Shown here one piece after another: positions 28,790 through 36,926 of a DNA stretch of 64,000 nucleotides. Position 1 is the stretch's first letter, and each line of letters opens with the position of its first letter. This DNA is from JBOGFI01 sp050743365. Its GTDB lineage: Bacteria > Actinomycetota > Acidimicrobiia > IMCC26256 > JACDBD01. The notes under the pieces are model-generated. The model was not told where the DNA came from. It searched no databases and worked only from the letters and a program-made list of their open reading frames with translations. The stretch spans positions 23,501 to 87,500 of the forward strand of contig JBOGFI010000050.1 in the NCBI GenBank assembly GCA_050743365.1. The letters are read 5' to 3'. A program made the translations under genes and the position numbers.

Positions 28790-29313
28790 CTCGCGGTCAC
28801 GGCGCCGTCCTGCGACGCGGTGTGCGGTTGTCCAGTGAACTTGCCGCCGTCGGGAGCATTGATCTCGAAGGTAACCGTCTCGCCCGCCTTCGCCCCGGTC
28901 AGAATGAACATGAACGGCTGCCCCGACTGCGCAACATTCGGCATAACCGTCAGCTGCGCGGGCGGGGTCGGAGGGATCGTAAGGATCTGCCCGGCGGTCA
29001 GCTGATCCTGGTTGGCCAGTTGGTTGGCCATGGCGATCACCGCGGGCGACAGACCGAAGAACTCGGCAATCGACGTCAGAGTGTCCCCGCTTTTGACCTC
29101 ATAAGTGAGCGGAGGAGGTGTCGTCGTCGTGGTCGGAGCGACGCTGGTCCGAGATGGGCCGGTCGTGGATCTTCCGACGTGCCGGGAATCGCTGTTACAG
29201 GCGGCGAGGACGACGGCAGCGCCAGCCGCCAGCACGCGCAGCAGCATGTGTCGTCGGAGCAAGCGTGTCGGCGCTGCGGCTGGTGTTCCGGTCACTTCTG
29301 GCCAGAGTCGCAC
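28693..29313 (-). CDS. LysM-domain lipoprotein
   Basis: A 206-residue protein with a lipoprotein signal (LLRVLAAGAAVVLAAC, lipobox LAAC), a Ser/Thr/Pro linker, then one LysM domain (YEVKSGDTLTSIAEFFGLSP to LTAGQILTIPP). A C-terminal beta-sandwich-like region has QPFMFILTGAKAGETVTFEI and SYNSGGDGPGTHTV. It should sit on the outer face of the membrane and bind peptidoglycan. GTG 29313 has a GAGG site upstream; GTG 29295 or ATG 29247 could also be used and still give a signal peptide. It converges on, and overlaps by about 97 bases, the proline-rich gene. Confidence 0.8.
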   Translation of the reverse strand: MRLWPEVTGTPAAAPTRLLRRHMLLRVLAAGAAVVLAACNSDSRHVGRSTTGPSRTSVAPTTTTTPPPLTYEVKSGDTLTSIAEFFGLSPAVIAMANQLANQDQLTAGQILTIPPTPPAQLTVMPNVAQSGQPFMFILTGAKAGETVTFEINAPDGGKFTGQPHTASQDGAVTASYNSGGDGPGTHTVVATGDGGTSVRAAYLVLG

Positions 29314-29339
29314 CCACCGCCTCGGCGATGAGCGAGTGC

Positions 29340-29490
29340 GTGGTCCAGTGGGGGCAGCCGGCGCGCGTCGGCGACCGCGACGGTCTGGAGCTGTGGGCGC
29401 CGCCGTGCGACCGTGGCCATCCGGGGCGACCGATCGACGGCGACGACCCGATGCCCGCGATCGGCGAACTCAGCCACTCCTCGTCCTGGC
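29340..29490 (-). pseudogene. Possible methyltransferase fragment
   Basis: The reverse strand encodes EFADRGHRVVAVDRSPRMAT followed by ADARRLP, which matches the second strand and ribose-binding Asp region of class I methyltransferases. The glycine-rich motif I before it and the rest of the domain are absent or out of frame. The remainder of 29314-29687 shows nothing else. Confidence 0.35.
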
Positions 29491-29687
29491 GATCCCACGT
29501 ATCAGAGAATCCCACAATGCCTACGCTACGACCCACAGACGCCGGAGTTGAGTCCCGTAATGCACACCCATAACGCAAGAGCACCCCTGGCATCGCGCCA
29601 GATAAGGCACGTAACGCGAAGTTCCCGGAACCTCGAGGCCGCGGCGGGTGTAGACCCAGTGACTCGGTCTGCGCGGGAAGGAGCAAC

Positions 29688-30236
29688 ACGAAAGACGCCG
29701 AGCTGATCGAGCGAGCGAAGCAGGGAGACGTGGACTCGTATGGCGAGTTGGTCCGCCGTTACCAGCAGGACGCTCGGCGCACGGCCGCCGCGATCGCGGG
29801 CGTGAGCGTCGCCGACGACGCCGCCCAGGAAGCGTTCGTCCGCGCGTACGGCTCCCTGCATCGCTTTCGGCCGGGCGCGCCGTTCCGGCCCTGGCTCCTC
29901 GCGGTCGTCGCCAACGTCGCCCGCAACCAGCGCCGTTCGAGCAACCGGTGGACGCGTGCATTCCGCGAATCGGGCAGACGCGGCGGACCGGCCGGTGTGG
30001 CGCCTTCGGCGGAGGACGAGGCGATCACCCGGCACGGCAACCGCGCGGTGCAAGCGGCGCTCGACGCGCTTCCCCACCACTACCGCGACGTCGTGGCGTG
30101 TCGGTACCTCCTCGACCTCAGCGAGGACGAGACCGCGCGAGTCCTCGGACTCCCCCGCGGCACGGTGAAGTCGCGCCTGTCTCGAGCACTCGACCGGCTC
30201 GAGCGCCAGCTACCCCGCGAGGTGCAGGGTGCCTGA
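29688..30236 (+). CDS. ECF sigma factor (sigma-70 family), probable ACG start
   Basis: Residues from the conserved region-2 helix onward are clear: QDARRTAAAIAG, the DDAAQEAFVRAYGSLHRF of region 2.2, and region 4 LPHHYRDVVACRYLLDLSED then GLPRGTVKSRLSRALDRL with its HTH. The first canonical start (GTG 29730) would cut off DAELIERAKQGD, the standard opening of such factors. Those codons are in frame upstream, and a GGAAGGAG site lies just before an ACG at 29688 with no ATG, GTG or TTG between. I therefore place the start there, tentatively. The end overlaps the next gene by eight bases. Confidence 0.78.
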   Translation, partial: TKDAELIERAKQGDVDSYGELVRRYQQDARRTAAAIAGVSVADDAAQEAFVRAYGSLHRFRPGAPFRPWLLAVVANVARNQRRSSNRWTRAFRESGRRGGPAGVAPSAEDEAITRHGNRAVQAALDALPHHYRDVVACRYLLDLSEDETARVLGLPRGTVKSRLSRALDRLERQLPREVQGA

Positions 30237-31008
30237 CGGGACGCGACGCGCGCTCATCGAAGCGGAGCTCCGTGGGTTGGGTCACAACCTCGACGCCCAG
30301 CTCGCCGAGCTCGATCTCTCGGAGGCGGTGACCCGCCGACTGACGGTCCCTCCCTCGCCGACGCGACCTCGCGGACGCCCGCGGCGGCGTCTCGCGGTCG
30401 CGTTGGTCGCGGGCATCGCCATCACGACGACTGCTGCCATTCCCGGCGCCCGGGCCACCGTCACACGCTTCTTCGACATCGGTGCAGTCCGCGTGCAGGA
30501 CGAACCGCCGCCGAGTCCTGTCCCGTCAGCGAGCGCCGCTCTCGTCCTGGGCGATCGGACGACGCTCGACAAGGCACGTGGCCGGGTGCCAGTTGTGGTC
30601 CCGACCGTCGACGGCCTCCAGACGCCGGACGAGGTCTGGTTCGACGACGTCGGCGGCGGCGAGGTCTCACTCGTCTTCCGCGCCCGGCCCGGACTCCCGG
30701 CCGCCGCGCACACCGGCATCGGACTGCTCGTCCAGGAGTTCAAGGGCAACGGGCAGGACATCGTGCGCAAGTACCTCACGAGCGATTCCCGTGCCCGACC
30801 GGTCAGGATCGGCTCGAACGAGGGGGTGTTCCTCTCCGGCGGAGACCACTACCTCTTCTACACGGATCCCACCGGCGCCGAGCGCTACGAGTACGGGCGG
30901 CTCGTCGGCAACGCGCTCATCTTCTCGCGCGGGCCGCTCACCATCCGCCTCGAAGGTGACCTCCCGCTCCGTCGAATGGTGGCGATCGCTACTTCCCTAC
31001 GAGGGTAG
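30229..31008 (+). CDS. Putative membrane-anchored anti-sigma-like protein
   Basis: A 259-residue protein with a cytoplasmic N-terminal part (about 1-45), a single helix (RLAVALVAGIAITTTAAIPGA, about 50-70) and an extracytoplasmic domain with DEVWFDDVGGGEVSLVFRAR and EGVFLSGGDHYLFYTDPTGA. The last part resembles DUF4367-type domains found in anti-sigma proteins. There is no ZAS-type His-x3-Cys-x2-Cys motif. The eight-base overlap with the sigma factor gene strongly suggests they work together. Confidence 0.6.
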   Translation: MPDGTRRALIEAELRGLGHNLDAQLAELDLSEAVTRRLTVPPSPTRPRGRPRRRLAVALVAGIAITTTAAIPGARATVTRFFDIGAVRVQDEPPPSPVPSASAALVLGDRTTLDKARGRVPVVVPTVDGLQTPDEVWFDDVGGGEVSLVFRARPGLPAAAHTGIGLLVQEFKGNGQDIVRKYLTSDSRARPVRIGSNEGVFLSGGDHYLFYTDPTGAERYEYGRLVGNALIFSRGPLTIRLEGDLPLRRMVAIATSLRG

Positions 31009-32160
31009 GCCGAGCGCCGACTTGGCCAGCCTGGTGCCCTCGACCATGTTGCGCAGCTTGGCGAAGGCCACTTCCCAGGTCCGCGTGCGCAGGCCGCAGT
31101 CGGGGGTCACGTGGATTCGCTCGGGATCGGCGAACACCTCGACGGCATAGAGGATGCGGTCTCGCACAAGCTCCGGCGGCTCGATGAAGTCGGTGTGGAT
31201 GTCCAGTACGCCGACGCCGAGGGCGGGGCGGTAGGGCAGGTCGCGAAAGCGCTTGATGATCTGGTAGCCGGGACGAGCGCTCTCGCTCACCCCGAGGTCC
31301 CGGGTGTCGTCGTTGGCGAATCCGACGCAGTACTGCTGGCAGCCGCTCATGGCCTCGATGGCGGGGAAGAACAGCTCGTAGTCGGAGAAGCAGAGATGCG
31401 TCGAGAACACCGCGTCGAGCCCATCGACGGAGGCATTGAACGATTCGGCGAACAGCTCGAGCTCGTCGGGTTCGGTGGACGCCCCGGGCTCGTCGACCTG
31501 GAGCCATCGGGCGCCCAGGTTGACCAGCGACTCGAGGTTCGGTCGGATGAGCCTGGTTGCCAGCTCGAGCACCAGGCGGCGACGCCCCTGCTGCCGTCGC
31601 TCCCGGCGTGTGGCGGCCGGCACGCGAAGGTCGTCCTCGCGGTGGTGGTACTCGTCGAAGGACCAGGCGCCGATCGTGTACGGCCCGGTCACCGGCACCT
31701 TGAGCTCGGCCCGGGCCACTTGGCCCACCAGAGAGAACTCCTCGTCGTGGTAGGGCTCGGAAAGGGACACCGGCCCGGTCACCGCCGCCTTCGTGTAGTA
31801 CTTGTTGTCGAAGCTGCGCACGCTGCCGCGGGCCTCGAAGCCTTCAGCGTGGGCGACGGCCCAGTTGTACATCTCGCTGCGCTGCTGCTCGCCGTCGTAC
31901 ACGACGTCGAGGCCGGCGGCCTCGAGGAAGCGCACGCCGTAGACACTCGACCAGCGCGCAACCTCGGCTCGTCGGTCTCGGGGTAGCGGCGCCTCCCGCA
32001 AGAGCGACAGCAGGTCCTCGTGGCCCTCGACGCCCAGCCGCTCGCCCCACCGCCGGGCGTCGTCCACGTCCTCGGGCGGGACCGGTCGGCCGGCGTAGGC
32101 CTTCACCCGCCAGCCCGGTTTGGCCAGCGACCCGATCTCGTGCGTCAACAGCGCGTTCAT
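30997..32160 (-). CDS. MetE-like cobalamin-independent methyltransferase, catalytic-type
   Basis: A 387-residue TIM-barrel protein of the MetE C-terminal family, the size of the short archaeal-type core enzymes. Zinc ligands are present: HLC in STHLCFSDYE and the later Cys in VTPDCGLRTRTWEVAF. ARWLQVDEPG holds the acidic substrate site. ATG 32160 overlaps the stop of the upstream homologue (ATGA). It should transfer a methyl group to a thiol such as homocysteine. Because it lacks the N-terminal folate domain, the methyl donor may be a corrinoid protein and not methyl-folate. The end overlaps the convergent anti-sigma gene by 12 bases. Confidence 0.78.
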   Translation of the reverse strand: MNALLTHEIGSLAKPGWRVKAYAGRPVPPEDVDDARRWGERLGVEGHEDLLSLLREAPLPRDRRAEVARWSSVYGVRFLEAAGLDVVYDGEQQRSEMYNWAVAHAEGFEARGSVRSFDNKYYTKAAVTGPVSLSEPYHDEEFSLVGQVARAELKVPVTGPYTIGAWSFDEYHHREDDLRVPAATRRERRQQGRRRLVLELATRLIRPNLESLVNLGARWLQVDEPGASTEPDELELFAESFNASVDGLDAVFSTHLCFSDYELFFPAIEAMSGCQQYCVGFANDDTRDLGVSESARPGYQIIKRFRDLPYRPALGVGVLDIHTDFIEPPELVRDRILYAVEVFADPERIHVTPDCGLRTRTWEVAFAKLRNMVEGTRLAKSALGLPS

Positions 32161-33095
32161 CCCGACAGCACGTCCCTTACCCGCTCGGTCAGCGCCCCCA
32201 GCAGGCGCACCTTCTCGGCGGCCACTGGCTGGGGCAGCAACTCGAGCTCGCTCGCGCTGGACAGGAACACCCGGGGCGGCGCGGCCTGGTCGGCGATCCG
32301 GGCGACCAACTCGGCGGTGGCGTCGAGGTCTTCGAGCACCGTGGCCCGCCCGTTGAGGCACCCGGCAAGCAGACCGATCTCCCAGTTCCGCCCGACGGCG
32401 TCGGGGTCGGTCTCCACGAGGTCGACACCGACCGCCGTCACCGGCAGCCGCCGCAGTCGGTCGACCAGCGGCTCGGCGTCACCGTAGAAGACGTGGAGGA
32501 CGACCATGGCCGCCAGGCCCTCGGTGAGCACGCCGAGCGCCTTCTCGAACGACGCCCACTCGGCCTCGTCGATACCGTGGAACCCGAGCCACGGCTCCTC
32601 GAGGTGGATCACCGCGCAACCGCGGGCCACGAGGAACTCGGCCGCCGGCCGCAGCATCGCTTCGGCCGCCTCGCCCATCCCGAGCCCGCGAGCGGCCCGG
32701 GAGAAGAGGTACGGGGAAGGCAGCGTCGCCGCACGCGGCCGGGGAAGGGCATCCAGATCGGCGAACACGTCCGGCTCCACGCTCAACACCGGCGGCGCCG
32801 AAACGTCGGGCGTCCGGTAGAACGCGTTGTTGTCGAACCAGCGCGCGAGGCCGTCGGCTTCTAGTCCCGTCGACGCATCCACCAGCGGCCGGAACAGATC
32901 CTGCCAGCGCAGGAGCCCGTCGGAGAAGAACCCGAGGCCCGCGTCTCTTTGTAAGGTGATGAACGCTTCGCGGTCGGCCCCGAAGATGGCCTCCACCGCC
33001 TCCGCGGTGGTACGCCCCCGTTCCAGGTCGCGGGTGGCGGCGACCACGGACTCCGAGCGGGGGTATATGCCGTGCTGATACGCGGCGATCTCCAC
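32157..33095 (-). CDS. MetE-family homologue lacking zinc ligands
   Basis: A 312-residue TIM-barrel protein related to MetE. IYPRSESVVAATRDLERG at the start and VIHLEEPWLGFHGIDE (the acidic loop) mark the family. The position of the first zinc pair reads LHVFYGDAE, so the Cys is replaced by Phe; the third ligand region reads FLSSASELELLPQP with no Cys. It is probably non-catalytic, or uses a different chemistry. GTG 33095 starts the two-gene operon. It may form a heterodimer with the downstream enzyme, taking the place of the N-terminal half of full-length MetE. Confidence 0.68.
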   Translation of the reverse strand: MEIAAYQHGIYPRSESVVAATRDLERGRTTAEAVEAIFGADREAFITLQRDAGLGFFSDGLLRWQDLFRPLVDASTGLEADGLARWFDNNAFYRTPDVSAPPVLSVEPDVFADLDALPRPRAATLPSPYLFSRAARGLGMGEAAEAMLRPAAEFLVARGCAVIHLEEPWLGFHGIDEAEWASFEKALGVLTEGLAAMVVLHVFYGDAEPLVDRLRRLPVTAVGVDLVETDPDAVGRNWEIGLLAGCLNGRATVLEDLDATAELVARIADQAAPPRVFLSSASELELLPQPVAAEKVRLLGALTERVRDVLSG

Positions 33096-33231
33096 CCGCC
33101 CACGATAGATGAGCGCGGCGGCCGCGACTCCGCCGAGGACGACCGCTTCTGGTGCATTGAGGCCCGGAAACCGGGCTTCAAAGGGCCGCGAGCGCTTCGG
33201 GCGGCAACGTCCATCAGTACGCTCCCGAGGA

Positions 33232-34881
33232 ATGGCAGGGATGTCGACCTGGCCGGCACCGGGCCCGGGACGCTGGACTCTCGAGCTTGCCCACTTCCCC
33301 GTGGGCCAGACACCGGTCTACCGGGGCCTCTATCGGGCCGCGTCCCGAGAGGGCACCCAGGTGACGATGGCGCGCTACGGGGCGGCGCTGTCGCACCTCG
33401 AGATGGCGCACGTGAACGACCGGGCCTACCTGCGGCCTATCCCTCTGCTGGAGCCCCCGGCCAGGCTCGCCGGGTCGACGCCGCCTCGCTGGGCTCTGTG
33501 GCTGCTCACCCGGGTGCTGCCACGGTTCCGGCGCCGGAGCCGCGCCGCGCGCCGCGCCGTCGACGGCAGGATCTGGCGAGAGGACGGCACCCACTGGTAC
33601 GAGCACCGCCGCCCGGCAGTAGAGGCAGCCAACCTCGCGCTGCAAGACGAGGAGCCGGCGATCCTCTCGGACGATGAGCTCGCCGGTCATCTCGCGCGGG
33701 CGATGGCGAACTGCCGCGAGGGTATCCGCCTGCACTTCGAGCTGGTCGGCCCCAACGGCCTGCCCCTCGGGGAGCTGCTCGCAGCTGCGTCGGACTGGGG
33801 CATCGCGCCGCGGGAAGTGCTCGGGTTGCTGCACGGAGCCTCTCCGGCCGCGGCCGAACCGGCCCGCGAGCTCGCCCCCGTCGCTGGCGCCGTGGCCGGC
33901 CGCGGCAGCTGTCCGGCATCGCTCGACGGCTTGCGGACGCTCGGACCGGAAGCTGCCGCGGCGCTCGACTCGTACCTGACGCGGCACGGTCACCGCGTCG
34001 TCGCCGGCTTCGACGTGGACGAGCCCACGCTGCGCGAGCTCCCCCAGCTCGTGGTCGGATCGGTGCGAGCCCTCGCCGAGCGCGACGAGCGAGATCGGTC
34101 GGGAAGCCTCGAAGATGGGACCGCGCCCGTGCGAGATCGAGTACCGCAGACCGAACGTCCCCGGTTCGACGACCTCCTTTCCGAGGCCCGCTACGGCTAC
34201 GGCCTCCGCGATGACAATTCGGGCCTCACGCTGCACTGGCCGTCGGGTCTGCTGCGCCGGGCGTTGCTCGAGGCCGGACGGCGCGCGGTGGCGACTGGAC
34301 GGGCGCACCGACCCGAGGACCTCTTCGAGCTGACCCCCGACGAAGTCGCTCCCTTCGTCGCCGGGGCCGGCCCGGCTCGGCCCGAGCTCGAGGAGCGCGC
34401 GGTGCTTCGCTCGGAGCATCTGCGGGCTGAGGCCCCGCGCACCATCGGGCCGGAGGAGCCGTTGCCGGACCTCGGCGCCCTTCCCCCGGCGCTCCGCCGG
34501 GTGGGACGGGCGTTCGTCGCCTGCTACGAGCTGCTCGACTCGGCCCCCATGGACACGGCCCTTGCCGGCACCGGCATCGGCCGCGACGTCGTCCGAGGCC
34601 GGGCGCGAGCCGCGAGCGACCCGTCCGAAGCGCTGGAGCGGCTCGAGCCGGGCGACGTGCTCGTGGTGCCATTCACCACTCCGGCGTACAACGCCGTGCT
34701 GCCCATGGTCTCGGCGCTGGTCGTCGAGGAGGGTGGCGAGCTGAGCCACGCCGCGATCGTGGCGCGAGAGCTCGGCATCCCCGCGGTGATCGGCGTCGGG
34801 GCCCTGGTCGATCGGGTCACCGACGGCTCGGTGGTCGAGGTCGACCCCGTCGCAGGGCGGGTACGCCTACTCGACGCGTAG
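33232..34881 (+). CDS. PEP-synthase/rifampin-phosphotransferase-like protein without ATP-grasp domain
   Basis: A 549-residue protein. The C-terminal 90 residues are the swivelling phosphohistidine domain (GDVLVVPFTTPAYNAVLPMV, then GGELSHAAIVARELGIPAVI), where His is the phosphate carrier. The preceding region matches the linker part of PEP-utilising enzymes (LTRHGHRVVAGFDVDEPTLREL). The ATP-binding domain that normally phosphorylates the His is absent. ATG 33232 or 33241 are both possible. It diverges from the MetE-like pair. A partner kinase, or a non-phosphotransfer role, would be needed. Confidence 0.68.
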   Translation: MAGMSTWPAPGPGRWTLELAHFPVGQTPVYRGLYRAASREGTQVTMARYGAALSHLEMAHVNDRAYLRPIPLLEPPARLAGSTPPRWALWLLTRVLPRFRRRSRAARRAVDGRIWREDGTHWYEHRRPAVEAANLALQDEEPAILSDDELAGHLARAMANCREGIRLHFELVGPNGLPLGELLAAASDWGIAPREVLGLLHGASPAAAEPARELAPVAGAVAGRGSCPASLDGLRTLGPEAAAALDSYLTRHGHRVVAGFDVDEPTLRELPQLVVGSVRALAERDERDRSGSLEDGTAPVRDRVPQTERPRFDDLLSEARYGYGLRDDNSGLTLHWPSGLLRRALLEAGRRAVATGRAHRPEDLFELTPDEVAPFVAGAGPARPELEERAVLRSEHLRAEAPRTIGPEEPLPDLGALPPALRRVGRAFVACYELLDSAPMDTALAGTGIGRDVVRGRARAASDPSEALERLEPGDVLVVPFTTPAYNAVLPMVSALVVEEGGELSHAAIVARELGIPAVIGVGALVDRVTDGSVVEVDPVAGRVRLLDA

Positions 34882-34921
34882 TAACGCCGATGGCGTCGCA
34901 GCGCCTACGACACCGAGACTT

Positions 34922-35431
34922 CTACTCGGACAACTTCCTCGGACGGCCGTCTTTGCGCGGCCATTCCTCGACGAACCGATTGAGGCTCGGGCGAGTCCAG
35001 ACCGGCCCCGACGCGAGCGTGGCAACCGGGGACGGGAACTCCCGGGTCTGCGCGAGTGCCGACGCGCGCTGGCGCGTGACACCCAGCAGCTCCGCGATCT
35101 CGCTCACACCCACCAACTCGGGGAAGTTCGGCGTCTCGATGTCGCGATCGTGCTCCTCGAACGTGAGCGCTTCGGCACGGACCACTGACCACACCGGCAG
35201 ACCGCTCTTCTCGGCAAGGCTCGTGAAGATCTCGCAACCCAGGGCGACCGCGTCTGCGACGGTCGCTACTGCCTCGCCGACGCTGAAGGTCGCACCGTAG
35301 CGATCGCCGACCGTCGAGGCGCTGACCGCGCCGCCACGGTCGACCAGCAGATCAACGAACTCGTCGAGCGCGGGCTCCAGCTCCACGGATTCGTCACCTG
35401 CGGCCTCGAAGCTCACCGTCCAGCCCATCAA
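34922..35431 (-). CDS. Helix-turn-helix domain protein, hypothetical
   Basis: A 169-residue protein. The C-terminal part has LVGVSEIAELLGVTRQRASALAQTREFPSP followed by WTRPSLNRFVEEWP, which is the layout of AlpA/MerR-like excisionase HTH proteins. The N-terminal ~100 residues look like a small alpha/beta domain without a known name. A perfect inverted repeat sits about 75 bases upstream (35505-35527) and could be its own operator. Confidence 0.65.
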   Translation of the reverse strand: MMGWTVSFEAAGDESVELEPALDEFVDLLVDRGGAVSASTVGDRYGATFSVGEAVATVADAVALGCEIFTSLAEKSGLPVWSVVRAEALTFEEHDRDIETPNFPELVGVSEIAELLGVTRQRASALAQTREFPSPVATLASGPVWTRPSLNRFVEEWPRKDGRPRKLSE

Positions 35432-35504
35432 CTCACCTCTTCGGCGGGGGCCAGATGAAACCCCCAGGTCGCATGAGTCGAATCGCCTGCCGGCGCCCGC
35501 ACCA

Positions 35505-35527
35505 AACTATTGACGATGACAATAGTT
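35505..35527. promoter_or_regulatory. Palindrome upstream of the HTH gene
   Basis: AACTATTG (35505-35512) and CAATAGTT (35520-35527) are perfect inverted repeats with a seven-base spacer, in a locally AT-rich stretch. It lies in front of the HTH gene (start 35431) and after the acyl-CoA dehydrogenase stop, so it is best read as an operator of the HTH gene. Confidence 0.55.
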
Positions 35528-35594
35528 GGGGCACGTTGTAGGGATCAGTAGGAATGATGCCGATCGGGCGGGGTTCCACCCCGGCCGCCGAGTA

Positions 35595-36803
35595 TCACTG
35601 AATATGCATGCCGGAGATGGCGCGCGCGACGACGAGGCGCTGGATCTCGGAGGTGCCCTCGAAGAGCGTGTAGATCTTCGAGTCGCGGTGCCACTGCTCG
35701 ACGGGGAAGTCGCGGATGTAGCCGTAGCCGCCGAGGATCTGAATGGCCTGCTCGGTCGCCCACACCGCGACCTCGCCTGCCTTGAGCTTCGACATCGAGC
35801 CCTCGCCGTTCTCGAACGGGTGCTTGGTCGCGGCCATCCACGCCGCCCGCCACACGAGCAGCCGGGCGGCGTCGATCTCCATCTTCATGTCGGCGAGCCG
35901 GAACGCGATCGACTGGTTCTCGATGATCTTGCGGCCGAACTGCTCTCGCTCCTTGGCGTAGTCGAGCGCGAACTCGTACGCGGCGCGGGCGATGCCGAGC
36001 GCCTGGGCGCCGACGATCGGACGGGTCGCCTCGAACGTGCTCATGGCCGCCTGCACGTGCGCGCTCTTGCCCTCGCGAGCGCGGGCGAGGCGGGCCTCGA
36101 GCTTCTCCTCGCCGCCGAGGAGGCACTCGCTCGGCACCCGCACGTCGTCGAGGAGCACCTCGCCGGTGTGCGAGGCGCGGATGCCCATCTTCTTCTCCTT
36201 CTTCCCGGCGCTGAGGCCGGGCGTCCCCGGCGGGACGATGAAGGAGGCGTGGCCCCGGGAGCCCAGGTCGGCGTCCGCGCTGGCCACGACGACGTGGACG
36301 TCGGCGATGCCGCCGTTGGTGATGAACACCTTCTGGCCGTTGAGCACCCAGTCGTCGCCGTCCTTCCTGGCGTGCGTTCGCAGGCTGGACACGTCGGAGC
36401 CGGCGTTGGGTTCGGTCACCGCGAAGGCGGCCAGCTTGAGGTCGTCGGGCGTACCGAAGCACCGGGGCACCCACTCGGCGATCTGCTCGGGGCTGCCGTT
36501 GCCCACGATGCCGGCGACGCCGAGCGTGGTGCCGAAGATCGCCAGCGCGATGCCGGCGTCACCCCAGCACATCTCCTCGCTCACGAGCGGGAACATCAGG
36601 CCCGTCGGGTCGGAGAAGCACTGGGCGCAGAACTCCCAGGAGTACATCCCGATCTTGGCCGCCTCCTCGATGATCGGCCAGGGAGTCTCCTCGCGCTCGT
36701 CCCACTCGTGACCGGCGGGCCGGACGACCTCCTCGGCGAAGTCGTGGACCCACTTCTGGATCTGCTGCTGGTCTTCGTTGAGCTCCAGCGAGAACTCGGC
36801 CAT
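35595..36803 (-). CDS. Acyl-CoA dehydrogenase
   Basis: A 402-residue FAD enzyme that introduces an alpha,beta double bond into an acyl-CoA, passing electrons to ETF. Visible features are FAVTEPNAGSDVSSL and WVLNGQKVFITNGG (FAD/substrate loops), LGGYGYIRDFPVEQWHRDSK, and LFEGTSEIQRLVVARAI with the usual catalytic Glu. ATG 36803 follows a GGAGGAG ribosome-binding site. A palindrome 25 bases upstream suggests control by a TetR-type regulator. A decayed copy of its 3' end lies at 25763-25905. Confidence 0.9.
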   Translation of the reverse strand: MAEFSLELNEDQQQIQKWVHDFAEEVVRPAGHEWDEREETPWPIIEEAAKIGMYSWEFCAQCFSDPTGLMFPLVSEEMCWGDAGIALAIFGTTLGVAGIVGNGSPEQIAEWVPRCFGTPDDLKLAAFAVTEPNAGSDVSSLRTHARKDGDDWVLNGQKVFITNGGIADVHVVVASADADLGSRGHASFIVPPGTPGLSAGKKEKKMGIRASHTGEVLLDDVRVPSECLLGGEEKLEARLARAREGKSAHVQAAMSTFEATRPIVGAQALGIARAAYEFALDYAKEREQFGRKIIENQSIAFRLADMKMEIDAARLLVWRAAWMAATKHPFENGEGSMSKLKAGEVAVWATEQAIQILGGYGYIRDFPVEQWHRDSKIYTLFEGTSEIQRLVVARAISGMHIQ

Positions 36804-36827
36804 CGGGGGCTCCTCCGGGGACTCGAA

Positions 36828-36843
36828 GTTACTGACGAGTAAC
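36828..36843. promoter_or_regulatory. Palindrome before the acyl-CoA dehydrogenase gene
   Basis: GTTACT (36828-36833) and AGTAAC (36838-36843) form a perfect inverted repeat with a four-base spacer, 25 bases before the start codon. This spacing and style fit a TetR-family operator. It also lies 84 bases before the divergent SDR gene. Confidence 0.55.
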
Positions 36844-36926
36844 CTTAGGATACCCCATCGGCAGAAGGGTCATGCAGCAACCGCCCGGCGGCACGCCAAG
36901 CAGGAGCGCGGGATAGCTTGAGGCCG

